64,000 nt of DNA from Croceivirga sp009797885 (GCA_045866215.1 AP035880.1:3844001-3908000); one strand, 5' to 3'. Positions 53,151 through 62,331 are shown, counted from the first letter of the stretch. Notes: generated by a model from the letters alone, not told the origin. Translations and numbers: made by a program.

Positions 53151-54056
53151 GTGAAACTTACGATACTAGGCTGTTATTCGGCTACTCCAAGAACAATGAC
53201 AAATCCAACCTCCCAGATCCTGGAGATAAAAAACCATATGTTTTTGATTGATTGCGGAGAAGGGACACAAGTTCAACTTCGTAAGGCCAAAATAAAATTT
53301 TCACGAATCAATCATATTTTTATTTCCCATTTACACGGCGACCATTTTTTTGGATTGCCGGGCCTTATCTCTACCTTTAGATTGTTGGGCAGGGAAGGGG
53401 AGCTGCACGTTTATGGCCCAAAAGGTATAAAAGAAGCCATAACCCTGTTGTTGAAATTAGGGGATTCCTGGACCAACTATCCGCTGATTTTCCATGAGTT
53501 GGTTTCGAAAGAACAGGAATTGGTCTATGAGGATGAAAAAGTAACCGTAACCACAATCCCATTGCAACATCGGGTCTATACCAATGGTTTTTTGTTCAAG
53601 GAAAAAAAGGCGTCCAGAACGTTGAATATAGAAGCTGTTTCACGCTATGGCATTGATAAAAGCCAATTCAACAATATTAAAAATGGAAGGGATATGATTT
53701 TGGACGATGGAAAGCTTGTTGAAAACAAAAAGTTGACTTTTGACCCGCCCCCACCAAAAAGCTATGCCTTTTGCAGTGATACGGCCTATAAGGAGAATAT
53801 TGTTCCCCAAATTGAAAATGTGGACGTTTTGTACCATGAATCCACTTTTTTGGAATCTGAATTGCATTTATGCGCGAAAACCAAACATAGTACGGCCAAA
53901 CAGGCGGCAGGAATTGCAAAAAAGGCAAATGCAGATACCTTAATACTTGGACATTATTCCACAAGGTATAAGTCGTTGGAACTGTTCAGACAGGAAGCAG
54001 TTCAAGTTTTTGACAAGGTACTATTGGCAGATGACGGAAAGGTATTTGAATTCTGA
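53151..54056 (+). CDS. rnz: Ribonuclease Z
   Basis: Endonuclease that removes 3' trailers from tRNA precursors. 301 residues with the metallo-beta-lactamase motif SHLHGDHFFGLPGL near residue 60, the later DTAYKENIVP (Asp) and HYSTRYK (His) motifs, and the AxDG-like LLADDGKVFEF end. The chosen start is GTG (53151), giving MKLTILGCYSATPRT, the usual beginning of the family; a TTG at 53139 would add four residues. Confidence 0.94.
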   Translation: MKLTILGCYSATPRTMTNPTSQILEIKNHMFLIDCGEGTQVQLRKAKIKFSRINHIFISHLHGDHFFGLPGLISTFRLLGREGELHVYGPKGIKEAITLLLKLGDSWTNYPLIFHELVSKEQELVYEDEKVTVTTIPLQHRVYTNGFLFKEKKASRTLNIEAVSRYGIDKSQFNNIKNGRDMILDDGKLVENKKLTFDPPPPKSYAFCSDTAYKENIVPQIENVDVLYHESTFLESELHLCAKTKHSTAKQAAGIAKKANADTLILGHYSTRYKSLELFRQEAVQVFDKVLLADDGKVFEF

Positions 54057-54095
54057 ATACTTTTACTTTTCCCCAGTTTTACGGAACTTTGGATT

Positions 54096-54743
54096 ATGCA
54101 AAAGGATTTGAGCAATTACCGAAAAACGTACGAAAAAAGTGAGCTGTCAGAAGAGGCAATCTCGGATAATCCCCTGGAACTTTTTCAAAAATGGTTTTAT
54201 GAAGTAGAGGCATCCAATGGTACGGATGAGCCCAATGCCATGACAATCTCCACAATAGGTGATGACGGATTTCCCAAAAACCGTGTAGTACTGCTAAAAA
54301 AGTACACTTATGAAGGTTTTATTTTTTATACCAATTATTTAAGTGAGAAAGGTAGGGCCATTGCGAACGACCCCAGTGTATGTCTTTCCTTTTTTTGGCC
54401 CAACTTGGAAAGACAGATCATTATAAAGGGCAAGGCGGAGAAGCTTGCCGAGAACTTGTCTGATGGTTATTTTGAATCCCGACCGAGGGGAAGCCAATTG
54501 GGAGCCATTGTTTCCGAACAGAGCGAACCCATTGCTTCCAGGGCACTTTTGGAACGTCGGTTAAAGTTGTTGGAATCCGAAATGGAGGGTAAGGAATTGC
54601 AACGACCGGATACTTGGGGCGGTTATTTGGTGAGGCCCATTTCCATGGAGTTCTGGCAAGGAAGACCCAATAGGCTCCACGATAGGATCCGCTATTCCCT
54701 TCAAAAGGATTACCATTGGAAAATTGAACGATTACAACCTTAG
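54096..54743 (+). CDS. pdxH: Pyridoxamine 5'-phosphate oxidase
   Basis: Oxidises pyridoxine or pyridoxamine phosphate to pyridoxal phosphate with FMN. 215 residues with FMN-binding motifs: AMTISTIGDDGFPKNRVVLLKK near residue 50, FFWPNLERQIIIKGKAEKL near 96, and the C-terminal WQGRPNRLHDRIRY. The start lies 39 bases after rnz. Confidence 0.96.
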   Translation: MQKDLSNYRKTYEKSELSEEAISDNPLELFQKWFYEVEASNGTDEPNAMTISTIGDDGFPKNRVVLLKKYTYEGFIFYTNYLSEKGRAIANDPSVCLSFFWPNLERQIIIKGKAEKLAENLSDGYFESRPRGSQLGAIVSEQSEPIASRALLERRLKLLESEMEGKELQRPDTWGGYLVRPISMEFWQGRPNRLHDRIRYSLQKDYHWKIERLQP

Positions 54744-54746
54744 GCA

Positions 54747-55232
54747 ATGAAAAACATCATTTTTGTTAGACATGGAAAGTCGTCTTGGGACTACCAGGTA
54801 GATGACAAGGACAGACCTTTAAAGGAACGTGGTATTCGCGATGCACATTTGGTCGTTGGAGAGCTCAAGAAACGCAATTTAGATATTGATAAGTGCTTTT
54901 CCAGCCCAGCAAATAGGGCGCTGCATACCTGCCTTATTTTTTTGAGGAACCTCCGGTTTGATTTTCAAAAGTTCCAGGTGACCGAAGCGCTTTATGATTT
55001 TTCGGGGGAGTCCGTATCGGACTTTTTAAAAGGTTTGGGGGACGAAGATTCAACGGTGATGATCTTTGGTCATAATTATGCTTTTACCAATCTTGTTAAT
55101 TTGCTTGGTGATGCCTATATTGACAATCTACCCACTGCCGGTATGGCAATTTTAGAGGTGGACGTAGAGCGTTGGAAAGATTTGAAGAAAGGAAAAACAA
55201 AAGAATTGGTATTCCCAAAAGAATTGAGATAA
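54747..55232 (+). CDS. sixA: Phosphohistidine phosphatase SixA-like
   Basis: A 161-residue histidine phosphatase superfamily protein with the catalytic RHG in FVRHGKSSWD near residue 8 and the second His in MIFGHNYAFTNLVN near 109. Such proteins remove phosphate from phospho-His or other substrates. It begins three bases after pdxH and is followed six bases later by ppk1. Confidence 0.88.
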   Translation: MKNIIFVRHGKSSWDYQVDDKDRPLKERGIRDAHLVVGELKKRNLDIDKCFSSPANRALHTCLIFLRNLRFDFQKFQVTEALYDFSGESVSDFLKGLGDEDSTVMIFGHNYAFTNLVNLLGDAYIDNLPTAGMAILEVDVERWKDLKKGKTKELVFPKELR

Positions 55233-55238
55233 AAAGAA

Positions 55239-57320
55239 ATGGCAAAACCCAAAAATGAATATGTAAATAGGGAAATAAGTTGGTTGCATTTTAATGATCG
55301 GGTCCTTCAAGAAAGTGCGGATAAAAATGTCCCCCTAATAGAGAGACTTCGTTTTTTGGGAATCTTCAGTAATAATCTCGATGAGTTTTTTAAAGTTCGT
55401 TATGCCACGGTAAAACGTATTGTGGATGCGGGAAAATCCGGGAAGAGTGTTCTTGGGGGGGAGGTAGCAAAGGATTTACTGGAGGAAATCACCAGAATAG
55501 TCATTAAGCAGCAAGCCAAGAGCTTGGCCATACTAACCAAAATTGAACGTGAGCTTGCCACCGAAAACATTTTCATTATTGATGAAACCAAAGTTTCGGA
55601 AAAACAAGCGCCCTTCATTAAGGATTACTTTTTGCGAAAGGTGAATCCGCAGCTCACCACCATTATTTTGAACAACCTTAGAGAGTTCCCATTATTGAAG
55701 GATACCGCGGCCTATTTGGCAGTGCGAATGGTGCTCAGCAGGGAAATAGGTTCCTTCCTTAGAAAACGTAACGAAGTGCAATATGCACTTATTGAAATTC
55801 CTAAGGGAATAGACCGGTTTGTGGTATTGCCGGAGGAAGATGGTAAAAATTATATCATCATCCTGGATGATGTCATACGCTATTGTTTGGACAGCATCTT
55901 TACTATGTTTGAATACCAGGATATTTCGGCACATATGATCAAGATTACCCGTGATGCCGAATTGGATATTGACAATGACCTCAGTAAAAGCTTTATCCAG
56001 AAAATATCCTCAAGTGTTGAAGGGCGAAAGGTAAGCAACCCGGTACGCTTTGTCTATGACAAACGAATTAAGATAGATACCCTTCGTTTTCTCAAGGAAA
56101 AAATGGACATAGAGGAAACGGATAGTGTAATTCCTGGAGGGCGGTACCATAATAGACGGGATTATATGGGATTCCCGAGCCTGGGCAGAACGGATTTGTT
56201 ATATGATAAGATCGAGCCCCTTCCTATTAAGGGCTTGTCCCTGGAAGGCAGTATCTTTGGGAAAATAGCCCAAAAGGACTATTTGCAATACGCGCCTTAC
56301 CATACGTTTGCCTACGTCATCAAGTTTTTGAAGGAAGCAGCCCTAGATCCGTTTGTTAAATCGATAAAAATCACGGTCTACCGATTGGCGAAAAACTCCC
56401 AGGTAGCGGCGGCCTTGGTAAATGCCGTAAAAAACGGAAAGGAAGTCATTGTTCAAATTGAGTTACAGGCCCGTTTTGATGAACAGGCAAACATCAAGTA
56501 TGCCAATAATCTTCAAAAAGAAGGCATAAAATTGATTTTTGGGGTACCAGGGCTAAAGGTCCACAGTAAGATTTGTTTGGTGGAACGGGAAGAGGGGAAT
56601 ACCATAAAACGATACGGTTTTATCAGTACCGGAAATTTTAATGAGTCCACTGCAAAAATTTATACCGATTATACACTTTTTACCGCCCATGATGGCATTT
56701 TAAAGGAACTCGACAAAGTGTTTGGCTTTTTTGAGACCACCTATAAAATCAATAAATACAAGCATTTGGTGGTATCCCCGCACTACACCAAAAATAAGTT
56801 TAGTAAACTGATCGATGATGAGATTGCCAACGCGGTCAACGGGAAGGACGCTTTGATCCAGATTAAGATGAATAGCTTTACCTCCTACAAAATGGTCGAT
56901 AAGCTATATGAGGCGAGTAGGGCAGGTGTTAAAGTCCAACTTATCATTAGGGGCATTTGTTGTTTGGTTCCTGGGGTAGAGGGGATGAGTGACAATATCG
57001 AGGTCATTAGTGTGGTCGATAAATTCCTGGAGCATCCAAGGCTGTTCATTTTTGGCAATGCCGGTAATCCAAAGGTCTATATTTCCTCTGCGGACTGGAT
57101 GACCCGAAATTTGGATTATCGTGTTGAGGTGGGATGTCCAATTTATGATGAAGGGGTAAAGCAGGAATTGATCGATACGTTTGAGATTTCCTGGAAGGAT
57201 AATGTAAAGGCCAGGGTTTTTTCAAAGGTTCAGGACAATGCCTATAAGGATGACGACAAACCCCTTGTACGCTCCCAATTCACCACCTACGACTATTATT
57301 TAAAAAAGTTGGAAGAATAG
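55239..57320 (+). CDS. ppk1: Polyphosphate kinase 1
   Basis: Reversibly forms polyphosphate from ATP. 693 residues with the N-terminal NREISWLHFNDRVLQE, the first HKD-like site with catalytic His in LKVHSKICLVERE near residue 445, GFISTGNFNESTAKIYTDYTLF near 463 and the C-terminal HKD-like site with His in FLEHPRLFIFGN near 600. The N-terminal Arg-rich segment contacts ATP. Co-directional with sixA (6-base gap). It ends convergently with miaE, five bases apart. Confidence 0.95.
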   Translation: MAKPKNEYVNREISWLHFNDRVLQESADKNVPLIERLRFLGIFSNNLDEFFKVRYATVKRIVDAGKSGKSVLGGEVAKDLLEEITRIVIKQQAKSLAILTKIERELATENIFIIDETKVSEKQAPFIKDYFLRKVNPQLTTIILNNLREFPLLKDTAAYLAVRMVLSREIGSFLRKRNEVQYALIEIPKGIDRFVVLPEEDGKNYIIILDDVIRYCLDSIFTMFEYQDISAHMIKITRDAELDIDNDLSKSFIQKISSSVEGRKVSNPVRFVYDKRIKIDTLRFLKEKMDIEETDSVIPGGRYHNRRDYMGFPSLGRTDLLYDKIEPLPIKGLSLEGSIFGKIAQKDYLQYAPYHTFAYVIKFLKEAALDPFVKSIKITVYRLAKNSQVAAALVNAVKNGKEVIVQIELQARFDEQANIKYANNLQKEGIKLIFGVPGLKVHSKICLVEREEGNTIKRYGFISTGNFNESTAKIYTDYTLFTAHDGILKELDKVFGFFETTYKINKYKHLVVSPHYTKNKFSKLIDDEIANAVNGKDALIQIKMNSFTSYKMVDKLYEASRAGVKVQLIIRGICCLVPGVEGMSDNIEVISVVDKFLEHPRLFIFGNAGNPKVYISSADWMTRNLDYRVEVGCPIYDEGVKQELIDTFEISWKDNVKARVFSKVQDNAYKDDDKPLVRSQFTTYDYYLKKLEE

Positions 57321-57324
57321 GATA

Positions 57325-57906
57325 TTACCCATGCATGGTTTCCTTTCTACCAAGATTTTTCATAATCTCGGCTTCATAGTCCAACAGGGATTGCCATTTT
57401 TCGTCAACCTCTTTACGGTCCCCATATTTGCGGGCAAACTTTAAGAACATGGTATAGTGATTGGCCTCGCTTACCATTAGTTTTTTGTAAAATTCCGCCA
57501 AATCGCTATCGGCAATATGTTCGGACAACAATCTAAAGCGTTCACAGCTCCGTGCTTCAATAAGGGCCGCGTACAACAGTTTATGGACCAAATGGGTCTC
57601 CCTGCTACCACCCTTGGGGAAAAACTTCATCAGTTCTATGACGTATTCATCCTTACGTTCCCTACCCAAGGTCCATCCACGCGCTAAAATTTTTTCATGC
57701 ACCATATTGAAATGCCCCATTTCTTCACGGGAAAGGGCGATCATTTCCTTGACCAATTCGGATTTTTCAGGAAAACCAATAATGAGTGATATTGCCGTAC
57801 TTGCCGCTTTTTGCTCACAATAGGCGTGGTCCGTTAGAATTTCCTCAATGTTTTTTTCAACAATGTTTACCCATCTAGGGTCGGTGGGCAGTTTTAATCC
57901 GAGCAT
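57325..57906 (-). CDS. miaE: tRNA-(ms2io6A)-hydroxylase MiaE-like
   Basis: A di-iron hydroxylase that modifies the isopentenyl side chain at A37 of tRNA. 193 residues with di-iron ligands visible in YCEQKAASTA (Glu), EEMGHFNMVHEKI (Glu and His) and ARSCERFRLLSEH and VSEANHYTMF. Its start at 57906 faces an intergenic region containing a palindromic repeat. The related miaA/miaB genes are not in the window. Confidence 0.92.
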   Translation of the reverse strand: MLGLKLPTDPRWVNIVEKNIEEILTDHAYCEQKAASTAISLIIGFPEKSELVKEMIALSREEMGHFNMVHEKILARGWTLGRERKDEYVIELMKFFPKGGSRETHLVHKLLYAALIEARSCERFRLLSEHIADSDLAEFYKKLMVSEANHYTMFLKFARKYGDRKEVDEKWQSLLDYEAEIMKNLGRKETMHG

Positions 57907-58228
57907 AAAAAATTTTTTGATAAAGGTATATCTTCCTAATTTGGATTACAACCATTGATCACTGCCTATTGAAGTAATTCCTATTTTAGCGTGAGTTCGA
58001 TACAATTTTTATCAACCAAAATCCGTCAAATTGAGTGGTTTTTCGCAATGAAATGAAGAAAAATTGTATCGAAATTAGGATTTTGCAAGAAAATTACTTG
58101 CCTGCCTGCCGGTTGCAGGGCAGGCAGGTTTTTCGATACATTTTTGCGACAGCAAAAACACTCAAAATGACGTAATTTTCTTCTATCGAACTCGCGTTAG
58201 TTTAGAAGGACAAATCAAAAAAAACGCA
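57907..58228. other. Intergenic region with a palindromic repeat
   Basis: This 322-base gap is mostly the left copy of the palindromic repeat (57988-58199). The first ~80 bases hold the upstream region of miaE and show no clear promoter box. Confidence 0.7.
57988..58199. repeat. Palindromic interspersed repeat, copy A
   Basis: About 212 bases forming one large imperfect hairpin. The ends are complementary (GCGTGAGTTCGATA and TATCGAACTCGCG), as are inner segments around TTTTGAGTG/CACTCAAAA and GTATCGAAA/TTTCGATAC. The tip is CCTGCCTGCC and GGCAGGCAGG, a perfect 10-bp GC stem. No reading frame. Copy B lies at 58599-58796 in the same orientation, with over 85% matching bases by eye. It resembles a REPIN/MITE-like element. 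Confidence 0.85.
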
Positions 58229-58584
58229 ATGCCAAATAGCTTTAGATTCCTGGGTTTCCTATTTACGGTACTTTTTTTATGTGCAGTATTTTGCAATACA
58301 ATGATCCGGATCCCTTAACATGGTATTTGGCTTATGGTATTGGGGCCTTTGCCTCCCTATTGTTTGGCCTGGGCAGGCTAAAATTCCGATGGGCAGTTTT
58401 GCTTTCTGTTTTCTATATCGTTTTTTCCATTATGAATTGGCCGGAAAGGTTTGAAGGCGTAGTCATTGGAGAGGGAAATATTGATACTATTGAGAAGGGC
58501 AGGGAAGCCTTGGGCTTATTGATTTCTGCAGGAATAATGGGTATTTACGCTTTGTTGATCGGAAAGAAGAAAAGATTGGATTAA
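58229..58584 (+). pseudogene. TMEM220-like membrane protein gene, frameshifted
   Basis: The main frame (from 58279) encodes QYNDPDPLTWYLAYGIGAF and three more membrane segments, ending KKKRLD; this is the TMEM220-type pattern. The N-terminal membrane helix of the family is missing from this frame but appears in another frame from an ATG at 58229 (FRFLGFLFTVLFLC), which runs to a stop after 30 codons. The two join if the run of seven T (58272-58278) had eight. Either this is a real frameshift, a homopolymer sequencing error, or translation begins at the ATG at 58279. It is enclosed by the two palindromic repeats. Confidence 0.65.
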
Positions 58585-58598
58585 CATGGGTCCGACAT

Positions 58599-58796
58599 CA
58601 TTTTTTATCAATCAAAATCCGTCAAATTGAGTGGTTTTTCGTAATGAAATGAAGAAAAATTGTATCGAAATTAGGATTTTGCAAGAAAATTACTTGCTTG
58701 CCTGCCGGCTGCAGGGTAGGCAGGTTTTTCGATACATTTTTACTATCGCAAAAACACTCAAAATGACGTAATTTTCTTCTATCGAACTTACGTTAG
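58599..58796. repeat. Palindromic interspersed repeat, copy B
   Basis: The second copy lacks the left end (the GAGTTCGATAC arm is missing) and is otherwise aligned with copy A throughout. In the tip stem, two C to T changes replace C:G pairs by T-G wobble-type pairs, so the stem can still form as RNA. The right end (TATCGAACTTACGTTA) reaches almost to the dnaX stop codon, where it could act as a terminator-like hairpin. Confidence 0.8.
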
Positions 58797-58797
58797 A

Positions 58798-60513
58798 TTA
58801 AAAATCCAAATCAAATTCCTTTCTCAAGAATTCAATGGCGGGGTTTTTTTCCTTTAATTTTTGGTATTTCTCCTCAGGGGTAAAAGCATATTTTTTGGCA
58901 CTCTCCTCATTTACGGATATTTGGATTTCTATGGAATAATTCTGTAGTTTTTCCTTGAGGTAATCCAATAAAGGCCCTTGTTCGCGTTCCACCTCTTTTT
59001 TCATCGTGGAATTCGGAAACTCCAGCCAGATGGTAGTGCTATTCTTAAGTCTGGGTACATCACTGTGAAGACTGCTCGCCAAAATCTTTTTTCCCTGCTT
59101 CTCTATTTTTTGGATATACGCGTTCCAGTGTTTTTGCATTTCCTCTTCGGTAAATGGCTTAATGGGTAAATCCTCTTCGGAAACCTGGGGATTTTTGATG
59201 GCCTGATGTTCCTTTTTGGCCTTAAGACTGGAAAGCGATAAACCGGAGACCCTTTTGGGGAGATTCTTTAGTTCAATCGATTTGGGAACCGCCTTGGGTT
59301 GTTCGGCACCCTCCTTTGGTTCCGTGGGGGTCTCTATTGAAGGAGCGACTTCATCATTACTGGTTTCCTCCACGATGGAGTAGTCATTGGTCTTCTCAAA
59401 ATCCCTATTCCTAAAATACGTGGCAGGAATTAGAAAATCATCCTTTTTTTTTTCGTGGGAAAACGAAAGTGACGCCAGTTTCATTAAGGTCAGTTCAATC
59501 AATAATCGTTGATTTTTACTGGCTTTATAGTTTAAATCGCTTTGATTGGAAATCTCAATTGCCTTCAGCAGGAACTCTTTTGGTGTTTTTTCGGATTGTT
59601 CCGAATACTTTGCCTTGGCACCTTCCCCAACTTCCAATAAAACATGGGTTTCGGGTTGTTGGCAGACCATAAGATCCCTAAAATGTGATGCGAGTCCGGT
59701 GATAAAATGGTGTCCATCAAAACCGAGGGAAAGCGTCTTATTGAAAAGCAACAACAATTCCGGAATATTGTTTTCCAATATAAGATCGGTTGCCGTCAAA
59801 AAAGTGTCATAGTCGAGGACATTCAAGTTTTCGGTAACGGCTTTTCGTGTTAATTCCTTACCCGAAAAACTAACGACCCTATCGAAAATGGAAAGGGCAT
59901 CACGCATGGCTCCATCGGCCTTTTGCGCAATGATGTGCAGCGCATCATCTTCGGCATCGATATTTTGTTCCTTGGCGATGACCTTTAAATATTCCGCAGC
60001 GTCCTTTACCGTGATTCGCTTAAAATCAAATATTTGACATCGGGAGAGTATGGTAGGGATAATTTTGTGCTTTTCCGTGGTAGCCAGTATAAAAATGGCG
60101 TGTTTCGGAGGCTCTTCCAACGTCTTTAAAAAGGCATTGAAAGCGGATTGGGACAACATATGCACCTCATCGATGATGTAGACTTTGTATTTGCCTACTT
60201 GTGGAGGAATACGTACTTGGTCTATTAGGCTACGGATATCATCAACGGAATTGTTGGAGGCAGCATCCAACTCAAAAATATTGAAGGCAAAATCCTCTTC
60301 TTCCCGTTCGGTCCCATCTTGATTTATCTTTTTTGCCAAAATCCTGGCACAAGTGGTTTTGCCAACCCCCCTTGGTCCACAAAACAGCAATGCTTGTGCC
60401 AAATGGTTATGGGCAATGGCGTTTTCCAGGGTATCCGTAATGGCTTTCTGCCCAACAACGTCCTTAAACGTTTGGGGCCGATATTTTCGGGCAGATACAA
60501 TAAAAGGCTCCAT
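58798..60513 (-). CDS. dnaX: DNA polymerase III subunits gamma/tau
   Basis: Clamp-loader ATPase of the replicase. 571 residues: MEPFIVSARKYRPQTFKDVVGQ at the N-terminus, Walker A CGPRGVGKTTCARIL near residue 44, DEXX box IIDEVHMLS near 110, LATTEKHKIIPTILSRCQ near 143, then the helical collar and a C-terminal tau-like part with a Pro/Glu-rich linker (near 390-430). The zinc-binding Cys cluster common in gamma/tau is not obvious here: the loop after Walker A contains no CxxC pair. No programmed frameshift site was recognised. Confidence 0.93.
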   Translation of the reverse strand: MEPFIVSARKYRPQTFKDVVGQKAITDTLENAIAHNHLAQALLFCGPRGVGKTTCARILAKKINQDGTEREEEDFAFNIFELDAASNNSVDDIRSLIDQVRIPPQVGKYKVYIIDEVHMLSQSAFNAFLKTLEEPPKHAIFILATTEKHKIIPTILSRCQIFDFKRITVKDAAEYLKVIAKEQNIDAEDDALHIIAQKADGAMRDALSIFDRVVSFSGKELTRKAVTENLNVLDYDTFLTATDLILENNIPELLLLFNKTLSLGFDGHHFITGLASHFRDLMVCQQPETHVLLEVGEGAKAKYSEQSEKTPKEFLLKAIEISNQSDLNYKASKNQRLLIELTLMKLASLSFSHEKKKDDFLIPATYFRNRDFEKTNDYSIVEETSNDEVAPSIETPTEPKEGAEQPKAVPKSIELKNLPKRVSGLSLSSLKAKKEHQAIKNPQVSEEDLPIKPFTEEEMQKHWNAYIQKIEKQGKKILASSLHSDVPRLKNSTTIWLEFPNSTMKKEVEREQGPLLDYLKEKLQNYSIEIQISVNEESAKKYAFTPEEKYQKLKEKNPAIEFLRKEFDLDF

Positions 60514-60613
60514 ATGATGCGTATGACCAAGACCAATAACAAATATAAAAAATAGCTTAAGGCATACGATTTGGAGGAATTGGTCATGTTCCGTTTTTTA
60601 TTAACAATTGGTG

Positions 60614-60621
60614 TAATTTTG
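60614..60621 (+). promoter_or_regulatory. -7 box for rnpB
   Basis: TAATTTTG is a full match to TAnnTTTG and lies directly before the first bases of the RNase P RNA. A -33 element is not clear. Confidence 0.5.
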
Positions 60622-60623
60622 CA

Positions 60624-60934
60624 GGGTGTAGGCAACCTTACCGCCGCGAGCCGATCTTGTTTCGGTACGCGGAGGAAAGTCCGGACACCGTAGTGCAACA
60701 TAGCGGGTAACGCCCGTCCACCGAAAGGTGAGGACCAGTGCAACAGAAAGCAAGTACAGTTAGGCTGTAGTGAAATCAGGTAAACTCTATGTGGTGAAAC
60801 GCCATGTATACCAACGTTTAGGGTTGCACGCCCAAGTTGGAGGGTAGGCGGATGGAGTTTATGGGCAATCATAAACCTAGATAAATGGTAAGGGCCGTTT
60901 TGGCGGTTACAGAATCCGGCTTATAGCCTACTTT
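60624..60934 (+). ncRNA. rnpB: RNase P RNA (class A)
   Basis: The catalytic RNA of ribonuclease P, which trims 5' leaders from tRNA precursors. The conserved GAGGAAAGTCCGGAC block (60672-60686, P4 left side and J3/4 region) and the downstream ACAGAATCCGGCTTATAG-type block (60909-60926, P4 right side) are clear, as are AGTGCAACAGAAAGCAAG-like universal segments (60736-60753). The ends GGGTGTAGGC and GCCTACTTTTT pair to form helix P1. Length about 310 bases. Terminator at 60941-60975. Confidence 0.93.
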
Positions 60935-60940
60935 TTAAAA

Positions 60941-60975
60941 ACAAAGGGCCCAGTTCATTGCATTGGGCCCTTTGT
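60941..60975. terminator. Bidirectional terminator between rnpB and rsmD
   Basis: ACAAAGGGCCCA and TGGGCCCTTTGT form a perfect 12-bp stem with an eleven-base loop. It lies between the rnpB 3' end and the stop of the convergent rsmD gene, and could serve both. Confidence 0.8.
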
Positions 60976-60980
60976 TCTCT

Positions 60981-61517
60981 TTAAGGTGCAAAAAAACTAA
61001 ATACGGAACTTCCGTATTTTCTTCTTTCCTGAAAATTGGGATGGTCTTCAAAATGGGTCTGGGGCGAATGTTCCACGATTAAAACCCCACCCTCTTTCAC
61101 CAATCCATTTTCCAGGACCAAATGCGGCAATTTCAAAAACTCATTTTCCACAGCATCGTAGGGAGGGTCTGCAAAAACGATATCGTACTGGACTTTATGC
61201 CGTTGCAAAAATTTAAACACATCGGATTTGAATACGGTAATGGGAAAAGCCAATTCCTTGACCGTCTTCCTTATAAACTGTACACAGCGTGGGTGGGCAT
61301 CCACGGCAACAATGGTTTCGCACCCCCTTGACGCAAATTCGTAACTGATATTTCCAGTGCCGGAAAAAAGATCCAAAACGGAAACCTCTTCCAAGACATA
61401 GCGATTGTTGAGAATGTTAAAGAGCCCTTCCTTTGCCATATCGGTGGTTGGGCGTACCGGTAATCTCTTTGGGGCCGTGATACGTTTTCCTTTGTATTTT
61501 CCCGAAATTATGCGCAT
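60981..61517 (-). CDS. rsmD: 16S rRNA (guanine966-N2)-methyltransferase
   Basis: Methylates G966 of 16S rRNA using S-adenosylmethionine. 178 residues with MRIISGKYKGKRITAPKRL at the N-terminus, VLDLFSGTGNISYEFASRG (SAM-binding motif I) near residue 47 and the catalytic DPPY in VFADPPYDAVE near 115. It lies four bases after a DUF3822 gene on the same strand, a common Bacteroidota arrangement. Confidence 0.95.
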   Translation of the reverse strand: MRIISGKYKGKRITAPKRLPVRPTTDMAKEGLFNILNNRYVLEEVSVLDLFSGTGNISYEFASRGCETIVAVDAHPRCVQFIRKTVKELAFPITVFKSDVFKFLQRHKVQYDIVFADPPYDAVENEFLKLPHLVLENGLVKEGGVLIVEHSPQTHFEDHPNFQERRKYGSSVFSFFAP

Positions 61518-61521
61518 AGCC

Positions 61522-62292
61522 CTATAGATTGCCCAGCAAGGTCAAATCAATGGTGTTGTCACCTATTTCTTCCAAACTCTGATTGCTTTGTTTTGGAACA
61601 AAAACCGAGACTTTCTTTAAATAATCATGGCAAATTTTGAAGTATTGGTCGTCTTCTTCTATGGCCCCAAACAGTTTTAACTTTACCTCTTCCGCAGACA
61701 ATCCAAGCTGTTCGTAGGTAAATAGGACGTAATAGAGGAAGTCCTCTTTGGTCTTATATTCAAATTGGTTGTAAAGTAGCAGTTTACGTTGTTCCATCAC
61801 CGTGAGTTCCATAGTGCGTGCACCCACATGTACATAACACACCGTTTTATTGCTTTTTTGATGAAAAAGTGTTTGCAGAATGGCCAAACTGTTGTGCTTA
61901 AATTCAAATTCCCCAAAACAGTCGAACAGATAGTTGTTTACATTGGTAAAGGGTACATAGACACATACCATATCTTGGTTGGGAATTTTGTCATGGACAA
62001 TTTGGTCGTTGGCCAGAATCTTGGTGTTGAATTTGAGATAATTGGGAAGCTCTTCTTTATCAAATAAGGCTTCAGGGACCAAACAGAACATATTGTTTTT
62101 ATGGATGGCCATGACCTCTTCATAGGTCTCATCGATCAGTTTATACTTCGCAACAAGGGTTTTGAGCTCCTTAAGCAGTAAATAGGGTGTCGATTTTGTC
62201 TTGAAGGCCACATGATCCGATAGCAATACCTTATTGGCAATGGTATCTATGGTACAAAAAGAAAGTCCATCCAGGCTAACCTGAATGGACAA
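61522..62292 (-). CDS. DUF3822 family protein
   Basis: A 256-residue protein of unknown function from a family that is typical of Bacteroidota and resembles the actin-like fold (ASKHA) in type IV pilus-like PilM proteins. The only canonical start in this frame is TTG (62292), which begins just inside the conserved LSIQVSLDGLSFC motif. The frame stays open for 13 more codons upstream, and these also look homologous, so the real start could be a non-standard codon upstream. It is followed four bases later by rsmD and preceded 40 bases earlier by a membrane-anchored protein. Confidence 0.8.
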   Translation of the reverse strand: MSIQVSLDGLSFCTIDTIANKVLLSDHVAFKTKSTPYLLLKELKTLVAKYKLIDETYEEVMAIHKNNMFCLVPEALFDKEELPNYLKFNTKILANDQIVHDKIPNQDMVCVYVPFTNVNNYLFDCFGEFEFKHNSLAILQTLFHQKSNKTVCYVHVGARTMELTVMEQRKLLLYNQFEYKTKEDFLYYVLFTYEQLGLSAEEVKLKLFGAIEEDDQYFKICHDYLKKVSVFVPKQSNQSLEEIGDNTIDLTLLGNL

Positions 62293-62331
62293 TTTTTTAA
62301 AAGGGTGCGTATGTGTCTTCGCCTCGATAGT

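Noticed and set aside
57988..58796. CRISPR array
   Set aside because: There are only two copies of ~200 bases flanking a gene, internally palindromic, with no short regular repeats or spacers and no cas genes.
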